Below, piece after piece: positions 1 through 9,051 of a stretch of 64,000 nt of DNA. The translations under genes and the position numbers were made by a program. Under the pieces are notes generated by a model, which saw only the letters and a list, made by a program, of their open reading frames with translations, made no database searches and was not told the origin of the DNA. Within the stretch, counting starts at the first letter, position 1. Each line of letters opens with the position of its first letter. The stretch comes from Promethearchaeota archaeon (GTDB taxonomy: Archaea; Asgardarchaeota; Lokiarchaeia; Sigyniarchaeales; SOKP01), in contig JAHPZA010000006.1 in the NCBI GenBank assembly GCA_019058445.1, forward strand, positions 1,212,220 to 1,276,219, written 5' to 3'.

Positions 1-1348
1 CTTTTCTTGCTTCTTCTATACTTTCATGATCTCCTTTTAATGATTCTAATTCAACCTCTAATTTTTCTTTTTTAATTTCATTCTTTTTTATATTATCTTT
101 AAGCACCTTAATTTTTGATTCATTAGATGAAATATTTTGTTTCACTTTTGATATCTCTGAGTTGAACTTAGATTTTTCATCTTCATTACTTTTAATTTTA
201 TTATCTAGTTCTGCTTGATTTTGTTGTCGTTTTTCAATTTCCTTTTTTGCCTCTTCAATTCTATTTTCTATTTCAGCGATATCTTTCGTTACATCTTCTA
301 TTAGGGAGTCAAATGTCTGACCCTCTTCGAGTTTCATTAAAAGTTTTTCTAATTGTTCTTTATCAATAGTTAATTTCTCAATTGACTTTTTTGCAATGCT
401 CAAGGTTGTCTGGTTTGATGATAATTCAGTTTTTGTTTGGGTGATAGCTTCATTTAACTCTTCTCTTTCTTTTTCTTTAACATTTATGTTACTTTGTATA
501 TTATCCATAACCAGGGATTCTTGTTTTAATAGTTCTTCTTGTCTCGTAATTTTTTCTTCAAATTCTTCCAATACTTTATTAACATCTTCAATTTTCCTAT
601 CTAATTCTTCTTCTTCTTTCTGATATTGTGCAATTTTTAAAGCAAGTAACTGAGCATTATAAAAATTAATTTTATCATCAAGTTCTTTCCATGCTAAGGC
701 GTCATTTTTCTCTTTTTCAACTTTTTTTAGTTGAGTAGATACCTCCTTAAAGATTGCTTCGAATTGTCCCAAATCTCGTTCAGCTTTTTCTAACTCTTTC
801 AAGGTAGAATCTTTCATTTCGTCATATTTTTGGAGGCCAATTAATTCTTCGATAAATTTACGTCTATCCTCTGAATTCATATGAGTTAATTCAACTATCT
901 TCCCTTGTAATACAAATTGATTGCTACCATCAGGATCAACATTTGCAGTTGCCAACGCATTAAGAATTTGTTGTCTTGTTGCCTTTTTTTCATTCATTTT
1001 ATATCCCCCACCTCCGCCCCTTTTAATGATTCTGGTAATTGTAAAATCCCCATCACTACCACCTGGAAAAATTCCATCTGAATTGTCAAAATGTATAGTA
1101 ACCGAAGCGCGATTAGAAGGGTTCTTTCCTCTTGAACCTGCAAATATTAAATCTTCTAAACTTTTTGCACGCATTGTTTTTTTACTTAATCTCCCTAATG
1201 CAAAACATAAGGCATCAATAATGTTGGATTTTCCAGCACCATTCGGTCCTACTATGCAGGTAAACCCACTTGAAAGTTTAATTGTAACCGTCCGATCTCC
1301 AAAGCTTTTAAACCCACTCATGGACACTTTTTTAATATAGGTCAGAAT
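1..1348 (-). CDS. smc: Chromosome segregation protein SMC, N-terminal part (runs off the window)
   Basis: This is the head and first coiled-coil of an SMC ATPase, which compacts and segregates chromosomes. The minus strand shows the N-terminal signature KSFGDR, then Walker A GPNGAGKSN, and further on the FVLQGKI Q-loop and an EDRRKFIEELIG stretch typical of SMC. A long Glu/Lys-rich coiled coil follows to the window edge; the hinge and C-terminal head lie outside. The start is unusual. An AGGAG Shine-Dalgarno sits just upstream, but no ATG, GTG or TTG follows at normal spacing. ATT at 1348 (5 nt after GGAG) or CTG at 1345 fit best; GTG at 1327 would trim the first beta strand. An AT-rich promoter-like stretch (around 1395-1410) separates it from the Orc1-like gene, so it probably has its own promoter. 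Family is certain; start is uncertain. Confidence 0.93.
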   Translation of the reverse strand, partial: MLTYIKKVSMSGFKSFGDRTVTIKLSSGFTCIVGPNGAGKSNIIDALCFALGRLSKKTMRAKSLEDLIFAGSRGKNPSNRASVTIHFDNSDGIFPGGSDGDFTITRIIKRGGGGGYKMNEKKATRQQILNALATANVDPDGSNQFVLQGKIVELTHMNSEDRRKFIEELIGLQKYDEMKDSTLKELEKAERDLGQFEAIFKEVSTQLKKVEKEKNDALAWKELDDKINFYNAQLLALKIAQYQKEEEELDRKIEDVNKVLEEFEEKITRQEELLKQESLVMDNIQSNINVKEKEREELNEAITQTKTELSSNQTTLSIAKKSIEKLTIDKEQLEKLLMKLEEGQTFDSLIEDVTKDIAEIENRIEEAKKEIEKRQQNQAELDNKIKSNEDEKSKFNSEISKVKQNISSNESKIKVLKDNIKKNEIKKEKLEVELESLKGDHESIEEARK

Positions 1349-1507
1349 TAGATCTCCTCTTATTCCATAGTTATTAAAAATATAGAAAAATGCAAGTTTA
1401 AATCTTTTTTTTTTAATTCGAAAATAAGTTAATTTTCAGTTACTTAATTTTTTTAATAATAAAAACCTTTAATCTCATCAAAAAAAAAAATAATTGGAAT
1501 TTTTTAG

Positions 1508-2701
1508 TTATATTTGCCCAAAAACGGCATCAACCATTGCTTTCAGCTGAAATGGGTTTATTGTCATAAAGAAACAATCATATGTTAAAGGGTTTTTAGA
1601 TAAAAATTTTATATTCGTAGTAAGTCCTTTTCTTGAGGGGCTTAATATCCCAACTCTTAAGGCTTTTTGAATGATATTTTTAAATTCATTTGAATCTTTT
1701 TCATAGTCTAAAGATTCACATGATATATCATATAGCTCTTGTAAATTATTTAAATCAATATAAAAGTGCGATTTTGTTGCAAATGTATTTGAGAGATTAT
1801 CTAAAAAAATAATAGTTAAAAGATCTTCCTCAGAAATATAATTAAGCATATTAAATTCATCAGATATTTGAAAAGAATCAAATTGGTTCTGAAATATTTC
1901 TAGCATTTTAAAATGTTCTATGGAGTCTTGATTTTTTAAAAAGGGATAAATTTCTCTGAGCATATCAATTCCTTTTCCAGGAACAGGTACATAATGCTCA
2001 AAAATAAGATCTGTAATATATTGAATCAATTCCTTATCAACTTCATGTGAAAATGTCAAAGACGCTCTTGTTTGTAATATTAAGTTCAATTCCTTGTAGG
2101 TAAAATAATTGAGCTTTCTTTTTATATCAAATTCAGATAAATAATCCAAAGTCGATGATCTTAAAATCTTATTTACCGTCGAAATTACGGTAATATTCAT
2201 TTCTTTTCCTAAATATAACATCTTCTTAAAAAAATCAGGTTTTATATTCTCTATGTTATTAAATATAAGGAAGAGATTTTGATCTATTTTTTTGCTTGCT
2301 AATTTAAAAATATTCCATAACTGAGAAATATTTGAGTTCAGAAATGAATTAAGATTGAAATTGAGGTTAGGCAATTTATTTAACTCAGTTAATAAAGAAA
2401 AGATTAATTCTTCAAGATTCTTCTCCTTACAGTCTATAATAATTTTCTGAAAAGGTAATGAATTGCCGTTATTTGTAATTAAATCTTTTACAACTTTATT
2501 GATAATTACTTTTTTACCGATCCCTTCAATCCCTTGATATAAGATATTAAGAGGAAACTCATCTGTTATTGAATCATTTAAAAGGGAATATAACGATTTT
2601 TCTTCTTTCTTTCTAAATAGAAGATTAGGGGGTATATAATTTGGATCAAATATTGCTTTTGGCCCTATATAGTCATTATTTATCTTCGATTTACTAATCA
2701 T
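1508..2701 (-). CDS. Orc1/Cdc6-like AAA protein with degenerate Walker motifs
   Basis: A 397-aa protein laid out like archaeal Orc1/Cdc6: an N-terminal PNYIPPNLLFRKKEE block (the family's DYVPE..HRE-type element), a P-loop region, a sensor-like ISTVNK strand and a C-terminal region that could hold a winged helix. The ATPase motifs are damaged. Walker A reads GIEGIGKK (residues 57-64), with Lys where Thr/Ser should bind magnesium. The Walker B region reads LFLIFNNIENI where LDEID is normal, so both acidic residues are gone. It may bind DNA or partner proteins without hydrolysing ATP, as an accessory initiator or STAND-like regulator; that is inference. It lies just upstream of smc on the same strand, so the two could be co-expressed. 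Family assignment rests on the motif layout and is moderate. Confidence 0.6.
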   Translation of the reverse strand: MISKSKINNDYIGPKAIFDPNYIPPNLLFRKKEEKSLYSLLNDSITDEFPLNILYQGIEGIGKKVIINKVVKDLITNNGNSLPFQKIIIDCKEKNLEELIFSLLTELNKLPNLNFNLNSFLNSNISQLWNIFKLASKKIDQNLFLIFNNIENIKPDFFKKMLYLGKEMNITVISTVNKILRSSTLDYLSEFDIKRKLNYFTYKELNLILQTRASLTFSHEVDKELIQYITDLIFEHYVPVPGKGIDMLREIYPFLKNQDSIEHFKMLEIFQNQFDSFQISDEFNMLNYISEEDLLTIIFLDNLSNTFATKSHFYIDLNNLQELYDISCESLDYEKDSNEFKNIIQKALRVGILSPSRKGLTTNIKFLSKNPLTYDCFFMTINPFQLKAMVDAVFGQI

Positions 2702-2980
2702 TTTTCTTTTAAGTTTTTATTTTTATATTTTTTTTTTATCAACCTATTTAAACCAAACGGAGAGAGAGGGGTCACTAAAAGTAAAAATAAGAAAAAAAAA
2801 TGGTATTTTCCAATAATCTTAATTCGAGATTTTGAATGTGAAAGAAGATTAAAAGATTGCTGAATAAATTCTTAAATATATCTGAATGAATAAATAAAAT
2901 TTAAACAATAATTAGGAAAGAGTTGTTATTCTTTAAATAGCTATATAAATAATAGGGTAATTTCTGATCTTTTTCAGGTT

Positions 2981-3796
2981 CTAGTTATTTATTCTCTTTA
3001 CTCCAATTTTGCTTTTATCAACTTTTTCACTTAATCGAATTTTGCGTAATTTTTTAGGAAATTTTAAATCAACATCATCAAACACAAAACCACTCTCACC
3101 TAAAGGACCTTCAACTATTTTCAATTTGGAAGGTGAGATATATCCATTGATAAATGACAAAATTTTACTATTTCCAAGAAACTTTCTATCTAGTACATTT
3201 CCAACCGAATTACATGCTGTAATAGGGATTCTATTCTCTAGAGCTCGGGCTTGCAAATAAATTTTCCAATTATCCATCCCATCTTCTCTGATTAATGTGG
3301 GAGTGAATAAAATATCAGCACCATTTTCAATGGCTAAACGAGGAGTCTCAAAAAAAGCAACATCAAAACAAATAAGAATTGCAAAATTCGATTTTCCTAA
3401 TTTAAAAATACATAACTCCCGTCCTGGCTCGAAGTTTCCCTGTTCGTAAGAGTAGAGATGGATTTTATCTTGCCTTCCGATTTCTTCGCCTTTTTCATTG
3501 AAATAATAGCATGTAACAGATGGTTTATTAAGGTTTTTCCGTTTTTCCCATATCGCTCCAGATAGGAGTTTTATATGGTATTTCTTAGCTAACTCTTTTA
3601 CAAAATTGTAGTGTTCTCCTCTCTCTTTTTGAATATTTTGAGACATATCTTGCAGGAATGGAACCCATCTTTCAGGTAAACATGCAATTTGACAATCTTC
3701 AAACTTTTTTAAAAGCTTCTTTAGTATATCTTCTATATGAGAATAGCTCTTATTTACATCTTTACAAATCTCTGGTTGAATACACGCAACTTTCAT
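2981..3796 (-). CDS. Carbon-nitrogen hydrolase (nitrilase superfamily)
   Basis: A 271-aa enzyme of the nitrilase/amidase superfamily, which cleaves non-peptide C-N bonds through a Glu-Lys-Cys triad. All three catalytic residues are visible: Glu42 in CLPERW, Lys111 in RQDKIHLY and Cys143 in ILICFDVAFFE. Length matches single-domain cytosolic members such as omega-amidases and N-carbamoyl hydrolases, but the substrate cannot be read from sequence. It lies 18 bp downstream of the HAD phosphatase gene on the same strand, so the two are probably one transcription unit. Start is ATG, followed at once by the usual first strand KVACIQPEI. Confidence 0.9.
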   Translation of the reverse strand: MKVACIQPEICKDVNKSYSHIEDILKKLLKKFEDCQIACLPERWVPFLQDMSQNIQKERGEHYNFVKELAKKYHIKLLSGAIWEKRKNLNKPSVTCYYFNEKGEEIGRQDKIHLYSYEQGNFEPGRELCIFKLGKSNFAILICFDVAFFETPRLAIENGADILFTPTLIREDGMDNWKIYLQARALENRIPITACNSVGNVLDRKFLGNSKILSFINGYISPSKLKIVEGPLGESGFVFDDVDLKFPKKLRKIRLSEKVDKSKIGVKRINN

Positions 3797-3814
3797 TGTG
3801 ATAATACTAATGAC

Positions 3815-4567
3815 TTAATTTTGTTCTTTTTGATTTATTTCTGATATGATGTCAAAAATTTCATTTAAATTAGAGATTTCAAAATCTGGTTTGGTTCCCT
3901 CAGGAATCTTTATACCTTTTTTATAAGGATCATGCTTTCCTCCTCTTCTAATTAAGACCGAATGGATATTACATAATTTTGCAGGGATGATATCCTTATC
4001 TATACGATCGCCCACATATATGGTTTCGGGGCCTAAAACCCCAAATCTTTTTAAGCAATGATCAAATAATTTAGGATTAGGTTTTCTTATACCAATCTCA
4101 TCAGAAACCACAGTGAGATCTATTAAATCATCTATTCCCAATCTTAATATTTTCTCATATTGCTTGATTGGAAGTCCATCAGTGATAATAGCAGTTTTTA
4201 TTGATAATTTTTTTAAGGTATTTATACAAGGTAAAACATCATCATAGAGCTTTATGGAATCAATTTTCTCCTTATGATATGCCATAACTGCTGCTGAGAT
4301 ATATTTAAATTGGAGTGAATAGGGGATGGTTTCTTCTATTCGTTCTAATCGATTATATCTCCTAATGAAGTAATTATAGTGTTTTGAAGAGTTTGATCCG
4401 TATTCTTTTACAATTTCTTGGATCATTTTAATTGCCATCTCGCGATTAATATCTAAACCTAACTTAATCATTGCTTCAATTCCTTTAATTCTTGCCCTAT
4501 CAGACAAACCTGTCGAATCGAAAAGGCAATCATCAAGATCAAATCCCACGAGCTTTATAGGACACAT
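3815..4567 (-). CDS. HAD-superfamily phosphatase
   Basis: A 250-aa haloacid-dehalogenase-type hydrolase, probably a small-molecule phosphatase. Motif I is DLDDCLFDS with the nucleophile Asp10 and acid/base Asp12, motif II is AIITDGLP, motif III Lys lies in IRKPNPKLF, and motif IV is YVGDRIDKD. A helical cap follows motif I (about residues 20-105), as in subfamily I enzymes related to phosphoglycolate and archaeal glyceraldehyde-3-phosphate phosphatases. It is the first gene of a two-gene unit with the nitrilase-family gene. Substrate is unknown. Confidence 0.88.
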   Translation of the reverse strand: MCPIKLVGFDLDDCLFDSTGLSDRARIKGIEAMIKLGLDINREMAIKMIQEIVKEYGSNSSKHYNYFIRRYNRLERIEETIPYSLQFKYISAAVMAYHKEKIDSIKLYDDVLPCINTLKKLSIKTAIITDGLPIKQYEKILRLGIDDLIDLTVVSDEIGIRKPNPKLFDHCLKRFGVLGPETIYVGDRIDKDIIPAKLCNIHSVLIRRGGKHDPYKKGIKIPEGTKPDFEISNLNEIFDIISEINQKEQN

Positions 4568-4856
4568 GGTTATATTTAGAAATTTTAATTCATTCGTTCA
4601 CGATAATTCAATGATAATAAATAATTTCATACCTTAGAAAGCTTTTGATATTAGAAGTTTTTATAAGATAAATTTATTTATTCTTGAAAACATATAATCT
4701 TTAATATTAATCTATGATAAGCATATACAAATTAAAAGGAATTTTATTATTTTATCCATACAAGTATTTGAAAAAAATATTATTTACTACAAGATTTTAT
4801 TTGTTTTTCAAACGTATAAATGAATACAATTATTATTAAATAAGTTATAATAATCA

Positions 4857-6167
4857 TTGCCGGAGAAGCAGTTTTTGAAGACAATCGTAACTTTGTCATG
4901 GTTTCACAGGAAGATTGGCCCAATAGTGTTTTATTCTTATCCAGAAAAGATGTTGGAAGATGACTTGTCTGTAAGAATAGCTAATATTATGGATCAAACG
5001 TTTAATGAAGGTTTTTTTACTCATTCCTTTGAAAATGTGAATTCAATGAATTATTATTTTGAAATTCATTCTGATTGGGCAAGAGGAAATAAAGAAATGC
5101 TTATGGTATCTGTAATTTTTGAGCAACAAACTTCTCTGGACATGGAACAAGACGTTTTGATGCTGTTTAATGAATTTTCTGAAAGACTACAATCAAATGA
5201 GGAAATTTTTACAGCTTTTTATGCAAATGATTTAAGCAGCTTTGATGATGAAAATGATAAAGAGAATATAACAAAAAACAATGCCTTGATTAAATTATGG
5301 GTAAAAGAATTATATTGGGCTACAGTTGAGAAGACCAGAGAAAAAACGGAGGAAGAAAAAATCGCACTTCTTTTAAAAGAAAAACATATTTTTTTTACTT
5401 TAAAAAAGTTATCAAAAGGACCAATTACATTAGAAGGGTTGGCCGAATGGTTTAATTCTAAATTTACCGATAAGATTTATAATAAAGTGATTGAGACTTT
5501 AGTGGATAAACAATTTATTTTTATAAATCAGATAGGTAGGGTTGAGAAATATGTACTTTTATTAAAAGAGGTAAATGCGGAGAGGATTCCACCAGATAGT
5601 GTAATTGAATATATAGATGAAACTCCAGATCTAATTGATTTGCTGCTTCCAAAAGTGCAACAATATTTTAGTCAGTATGAAACGATGAAAAATGAGGAAT
5701 TGGAAGAAGATTCATTTACACTATTTCAGATTATATCAGATCCAAAAAAGTATAATATTCTTTCAGAATTAAGAGATGGAATAATACGTAGAGATCAATT
5801 GCATAAATTAGTATCAAAGAGAACATTAGATAATCTAATTGAAACAATTGATTTTTTAGAAAAGTATAATGTTATTGAAGAGTTAAAATTTAATAATGAA
5901 AGGTACATTGTATTAAAAACTAATTTGCAAATAACCACCGCCTTTCCTGAATATCTAAGAAAATTGTTGCCTAAAGAATCGAAACCAGTTGTTGCCAATA
6001 AATATAGTCCAAGATTAATAAAACAACAAGAAGAAATGGCTGAAATTTTTAAAGAAGTAAGGGATGTTCGTAATAAAGAAGATGGCCATAAAACTAAAGA
6101 GGAAAAAATAAACAAATTTTTAGAAGATCTATCTTCTGGTGTCAAAAAAGACACTTCCAAAAAATAA
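4857..6167 (+). CDS. Longin-like N-terminal domain fused to two winged-helix domains
   Basis: A 436-aa protein starting with TTG. Residues about 8-130 form an alternating strand/helix domain that opens with a RKIGPIVFYSYPEK block, looking like a longin/roadblock-type fold. Two winged-helix-like segments follow: about residues 165-245 (helices around KLSKGPITLEGLAEWF) and 290-370 (LRDGIIRRDQLHKLV). The tail is charged. Tandem winged helices occur in ESCRT-II subunits as well as in DNA-binding regulators, so the role could be membrane-trafficking-like or regulatory; I cannot choose between them. It heads a plus-strand cluster with a longin-like/RWD protein 76 bp downstream and a small winged-helix protein. 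Domain calls rest on residue pattern only. Confidence 0.5.
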   Translation: MPEKQFLKTIVTLSWFHRKIGPIVFYSYPEKMLEDDLSVRIANIMDQTFNEGFFTHSFENVNSMNYYFEIHSDWARGNKEMLMVSVIFEQQTSLDMEQDVLMLFNEFSERLQSNEEIFTAFYANDLSSFDDENDKENITKNNALIKLWVKELYWATVEKTREKTEEEKIALLLKEKHIFFTLKKLSKGPITLEGLAEWFNSKFTDKIYNKVIETLVDKQFIFINQIGRVEKYVLLLKEVNAERIPPDSVIEYIDETPDLIDLLLPKVQQYFSQYETMKNEELEEDSFTLFQIISDPKKYNILSELRDGIIRRDQLHKLVSKRTLDNLIETIDFLEKYNVIEELKFNNERYIVLKTNLQITTAFPEYLRKLLPKESKPVVANKYSPRLIKQQEEMAEIFKEVRDVRNKEDGHKTKEEKINKFLEDLSSGVKKDTSKK

Positions 6168-6243
6168 AATTGAGGAATTTTAAAAAGTTTTTTTTTGTTA
6201 GAAGACTTTATTCTATTAATCAAATTAAGAAGAAAGTTATAGA

Positions 6244-7110
6244 TTGAGTGTTCAAGCTGTTTTTATCGTAGATAAAGTGAATAATACTCTAATTTTTTTG
6301 GAATATTTAGAAGAGAATATTAAAATAAATCAAAAAGAATTATCAAACGTTTTAGGAAGAATAGTGAATAATAGTAAAGAATTAGAACTAAATTCATTTT
6401 CTAATTTCGAATTAAATGAAAAGTGCTATTTCTTTGGAGTGTTTAATAAACTTCTCTTAGTCGTGCAGCATCAGAAAGGGAAAACTCCGCCAGATGATTT
6501 TTTAAATGAACTATATAACATTTTTGTTAACGTCTTTAAAAATATCTTAGAAAATTATACAAACAATGATCTCTCAAAATTTAGATCTTTTGCTAAAGAT
6601 GTGAGGGACATATTACCCAAATACTTTCATCACTCAAATAAACAAAAAAATAATATTGGCAATAGACCCTTAATTGATCCAATAAAAAGAGATTTTTATC
6701 CAGAAAGGCCCTCGGTGTACAAACGTGATGAAATACTCTATAATGAAGCCAAGCTCATTAAGCAGAAATATGCCACTAAATTTGTTGATGGTTTCATTTT
6801 TAAACTTCATATCTATATAAATATATCACCAACTCAATCGTATAAAATTTTCATTGACTTTTCAGATTACCCACTAAAACCAACTATATTTATCGATGAT
6901 GTTTTAATTAAGGAATTAGGAAAGAATTTGGATGAAATATTATATTTTTATACTAAATGGGATAAAAAAAGACCGCCTCATATAATTGAGCTTGTAAATG
7001 AATTAGAAACTATTCTTGTACAATTTAACTCAGAAGGAAGACTATCAAAAGTTCCATTAATCCCAAAAAATGCAATACCAGAAGTTAAGCCCTTGCCAAA
7101 TATAGAATAA
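6244..7110 (+). CDS. Longin-like domain fused to an RWD/UEV-like domain
   Basis: A 288-aa protein starting with TTG. Residues 1-115 have the strand-strand-helix-strand order of a longin or adaptin-sigma-like domain (AVFIVDKVNNTLIFLEYL ... CYFFGVFNKLLLVVQ). After a linker, residues about 165-255 resemble the ubiquitin-conjugating/RWD fold: three strands, then a YPLKP turn (the YPxxPP motif of that fold), a YFYTKWD element and a final helix IIELVNELETIL. There is no cysteine at the E2 active-site position, so it would be a non-catalytic UEV/RWD-type module. Such modules mediate protein contacts in ubiquitin, ESCRT and GTPase-regulator systems. Its place between two winged-helix genes suggests a shared complex (inference). 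Confidence 0.5.
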   Translation: MSVQAVFIVDKVNNTLIFLEYLEENIKINQKELSNVLGRIVNNSKELELNSFSNFELNEKCYFFGVFNKLLLVVQHQKGKTPPDDFLNELYNIFVNVFKNILENYTNNDLSKFRSFAKDVRDILPKYFHHSNKQKNNIGNRPLIDPIKRDFYPERPSVYKRDEILYNEAKLIKQKYATKFVDGFIFKLHIYINISPTQSYKIFIDFSDYPLKPTIFIDDVLIKELGKNLDEILYFYTKWDKKRPPHIIELVNELETILVQFNSEGRLSKVPLIPKNAIPEVKPLPNIE

Positions 7111-7146
7111 AACATAGCAAACATAAAAAGAAAAAGAAGTAGTTAG

Positions 7147-7416
7147 ATGGAAAAAGAAGAAGAATCCCTGGATGATTTGAAATATCTTTTAGGTAATATG
7201 GGAATTGAGATATTATTAGCAATTGACCGTGGAGCTAAGGACTTTGAAACAATAAAATTATTTTCAGGTGTACCCCTCTCCTGTATTAAGGGTAGAATTC
7301 CTGTGTTGATAGATTTGAATTTAATTCAGAAAAAAAATAATGAGTATTCATTAAAAGAAAAGGGTCGAAATTTTAAAAAAAAATTAGAAAGAAAAAAAGA
7401 TTTCAAAATGGAATAA
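7147..7416 (+). CDS. Small winged-helix protein
   Basis: An 89-aa, lysine-rich protein. The core (about residues 15-75) has the helix-helix-helix-wing order of a winged helix: MGIEILLAIDRG, then FETIKLFSGVPLSCI, then the recognition-helix segment GRIPVLIDLNLIQKK and a short wing ending in YSLKEKGR. It is typical of small archaeal transcription regulators, but equally fits a single-domain partner of the tandem winged-helix protein two genes upstream. It lies 36 bp after the longin-RWD gene, so co-transcription is likely. Confidence 0.65.
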   Translation: MEKEEESLDDLKYLLGNMGIEILLAIDRGAKDFETIKLFSGVPLSCIKGRIPVLIDLNLIQKKNNEYSLKEKGRNFKKKLERKKDFKME

Positions 7417-7503
7417 GGTTAAGCTTATATTTCAGATTGGGGCGACATTATCATAGTTATGAGCTGTAACTCAATTTGTCACAATTTCATCATCAATATA
7501 AAT

Positions 7504-7992
7504 TTAAACTTTCTTATTTTTAGGTTTTTTAGTATTTAATTCTTTTTTATAATACTTTTCCACATAATAACCGGGTTTTTTAAAACCTCCACTTTCTTCA
7601 ATAAGGTTTTTTAAACCATCCTTTTGAGATATTTTGTTCTTGAAATCTTCATATTCATTAACTTTTAACTCTTTTTTTTTTAATAAATAATCTAAAATCT
7701 CAAAAGCTTCTTCATTTGTGGTACATCTACGAATAAAATCAATTGCCCCGGGATCACTCAATTCATTTAAGTTGCATATTTTGGATTGTATATCCCGCTT
7801 TTTGGTTGTATTTTCAATATCTAATGCAACAGAATCAATTTTTAGGGCTTTTTTCCCATTAGTAATTTCAGAAATCAAGTGAGGTATAAATTTTTCTAAT
7901 TCTTTCTTGTCATAGGACACGTTCAATCCGTTTTTTTCTTTTATTTTTGCTTTTTTAAAAGACTTCGTGTCTTTATTCTTTTTATCACTCAA
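7504..7992 (-). CDS. DUF2095-family archaeal protein
   Basis: A 162-aa, highly charged cytosolic protein of unknown function. The middle (LEKFIPHLISEI, then DSVALDIE) and the FIRRCTTNEEAFEILDYL block followed by GGFKKPGYYVEKYY match my recollection of the archaea-wide DUF2095 family, whose members share an FIRRC.T.EEALEII element and end in GYY. N- and C-termini are lysine-rich tails, suggesting nucleic-acid contact. It is convergent with the winged-helix gene and divergent from the dehydrogenase gene 76 bp away. Confidence 0.6.
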   Translation of the reverse strand: MSDKKNKDTKSFKKAKIKEKNGLNVSYDKKELEKFIPHLISEITNGKKALKIDSVALDIENTTKKRDIQSKICNLNELSDPGAIDFIRRCTTNEEAFEILDYLLKKKELKVNEYEDFKNKISQKDGLKNLIEESGGFKKPGYYVEKYYKKELNTKKPKNKKV

Positions 7993-8067
7993 GAACTTGA
8001 CATCCGTTAATAAGTAAACCTTTAAGTATTTATTAAATTAGAAATAATAATTCAAAGTAATAAAATT

Positions 8068-9003
8068 ATGTGTTTAGAATTTATGAGTATATTAATTTCT
8101 GATAAACTTAAAGAAGAAGCTATTGAAATCCTACAGAATAACGGTTTCAATGTTGTGAAAAAATATTCAATAACTAATGATGAATTAAAGCATGAAATCA
8201 AAAAATATGAAGCAATCATCATTCGTTCTAGAACAAAGCTAACCGCAGAGATTTTAGAAAATGCGAATAATCTTAAAGTTATTGGAAGAGCTGGAGTTGG
8301 ATTAGACAATATAGATTTGAGAAAAGCAGAAGAATTACAGATTAAAGTACTAAATACTCCTGAAGCACCTTCAATTTCTGTAGCAGAATTAACAATAGGA
8401 TTAATATTAAATTTAGTAAGGCATATTTCGAAAGCAGATCAAACAATGCATTGCGGTGAATGGTGTAAAAGTGATTATATGGGTTACATTTTACAAGGGA
8501 AAAAAATAGGATTAATCGGATTCGGTAATATTGGTCAAGCTGTAGCAAAAGTATGCAATGCGTTGAGTATGGATATCGGTATATACGATGTTGACGAAAT
8601 TGTTAAAGTTAAGGCAAAAAAGTTAGGATATAGAGTATATCCTTCTGTAGATGATTTAATAAAAAATTCCCAGATTATCTCATTACATATCCCTTCTACG
8701 GTGCAAACTGAAAATACGATGGATGAGAGAAGAATAGGATTAATGAGTGAAAAAGCAATTCTTATTAACACAGCTAGAGGTAATCTTGTTGATGAAGTGG
8801 CTTTAATAAAGGCTCTTAAAAATAAAAAAATTGGCGGTGCAGCTCTTGATGTATACAGGGAAGAACCATTGAAAGATATGGATTTATGCAGTTGCGAAGA
8901 AAATTTAGTGCTTACTCCGCATATAGGGAGTCAAACAGAGGAGACCCAGACCCAAGCAAGCATTATGATTGCCGAGAAAATCTCAGAGTATTTAAAAAAA
9001 TAA
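8068..9003 (+). CDS. D-2-hydroxyacid dehydrogenase, SerA-like (short form)
   Basis: A 311-aa NAD-dependent dehydrogenase of the D-3-phosphoglycerate dehydrogenase type, which would start serine biosynthesis by oxidising 3-phosphoglycerate. The substrate-side motif GRAGVGLDNID (73-83), the Rossmann motif GLIGFGNIGQ (148-157), catalytic Arg in NTARGNLVDE, Glu in YREEPL and His in LTPHIGS are all present. There is no C-terminal ACT or intervening domain, so it is the short, probably non-serine-regulated form. The start could be ATG 8068 or ATG 8083; a TATA-like stretch about 35 nt upstream favours a leaderless or nearly leaderless message from 8068. Other 2-hydroxyacid substrates remain possible. 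Confidence 0.85.
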   Translation: MCLEFMSILISDKLKEEAIEILQNNGFNVVKKYSITNDELKHEIKKYEAIIIRSRTKLTAEILENANNLKVIGRAGVGLDNIDLRKAEELQIKVLNTPEAPSISVAELTIGLILNLVRHISKADQTMHCGEWCKSDYMGYILQGKKIGLIGFGNIGQAVAKVCNALSMDIGIYDVDEIVKVKAKKLGYRVYPSVDDLIKNSQIISLHIPSTVQTENTMDERRIGLMSEKAILINTARGNLVDEVALIKALKNKKIGGAALDVYREEPLKDMDLCSCEENLVLTPHIGSQTEETQTQASIMIAEKISEYLKK

Positions 9004-9051
9004 TAAAATTATTTAGTATTAGTGAATTTTAATAGGTATAACAAATTATAA

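Noticed and set aside
921..1340. Plus-strand ORF opposite the SMC head
   Set aside because: It is the complement of the clear SMC Walker A region; no family features in its own frame.
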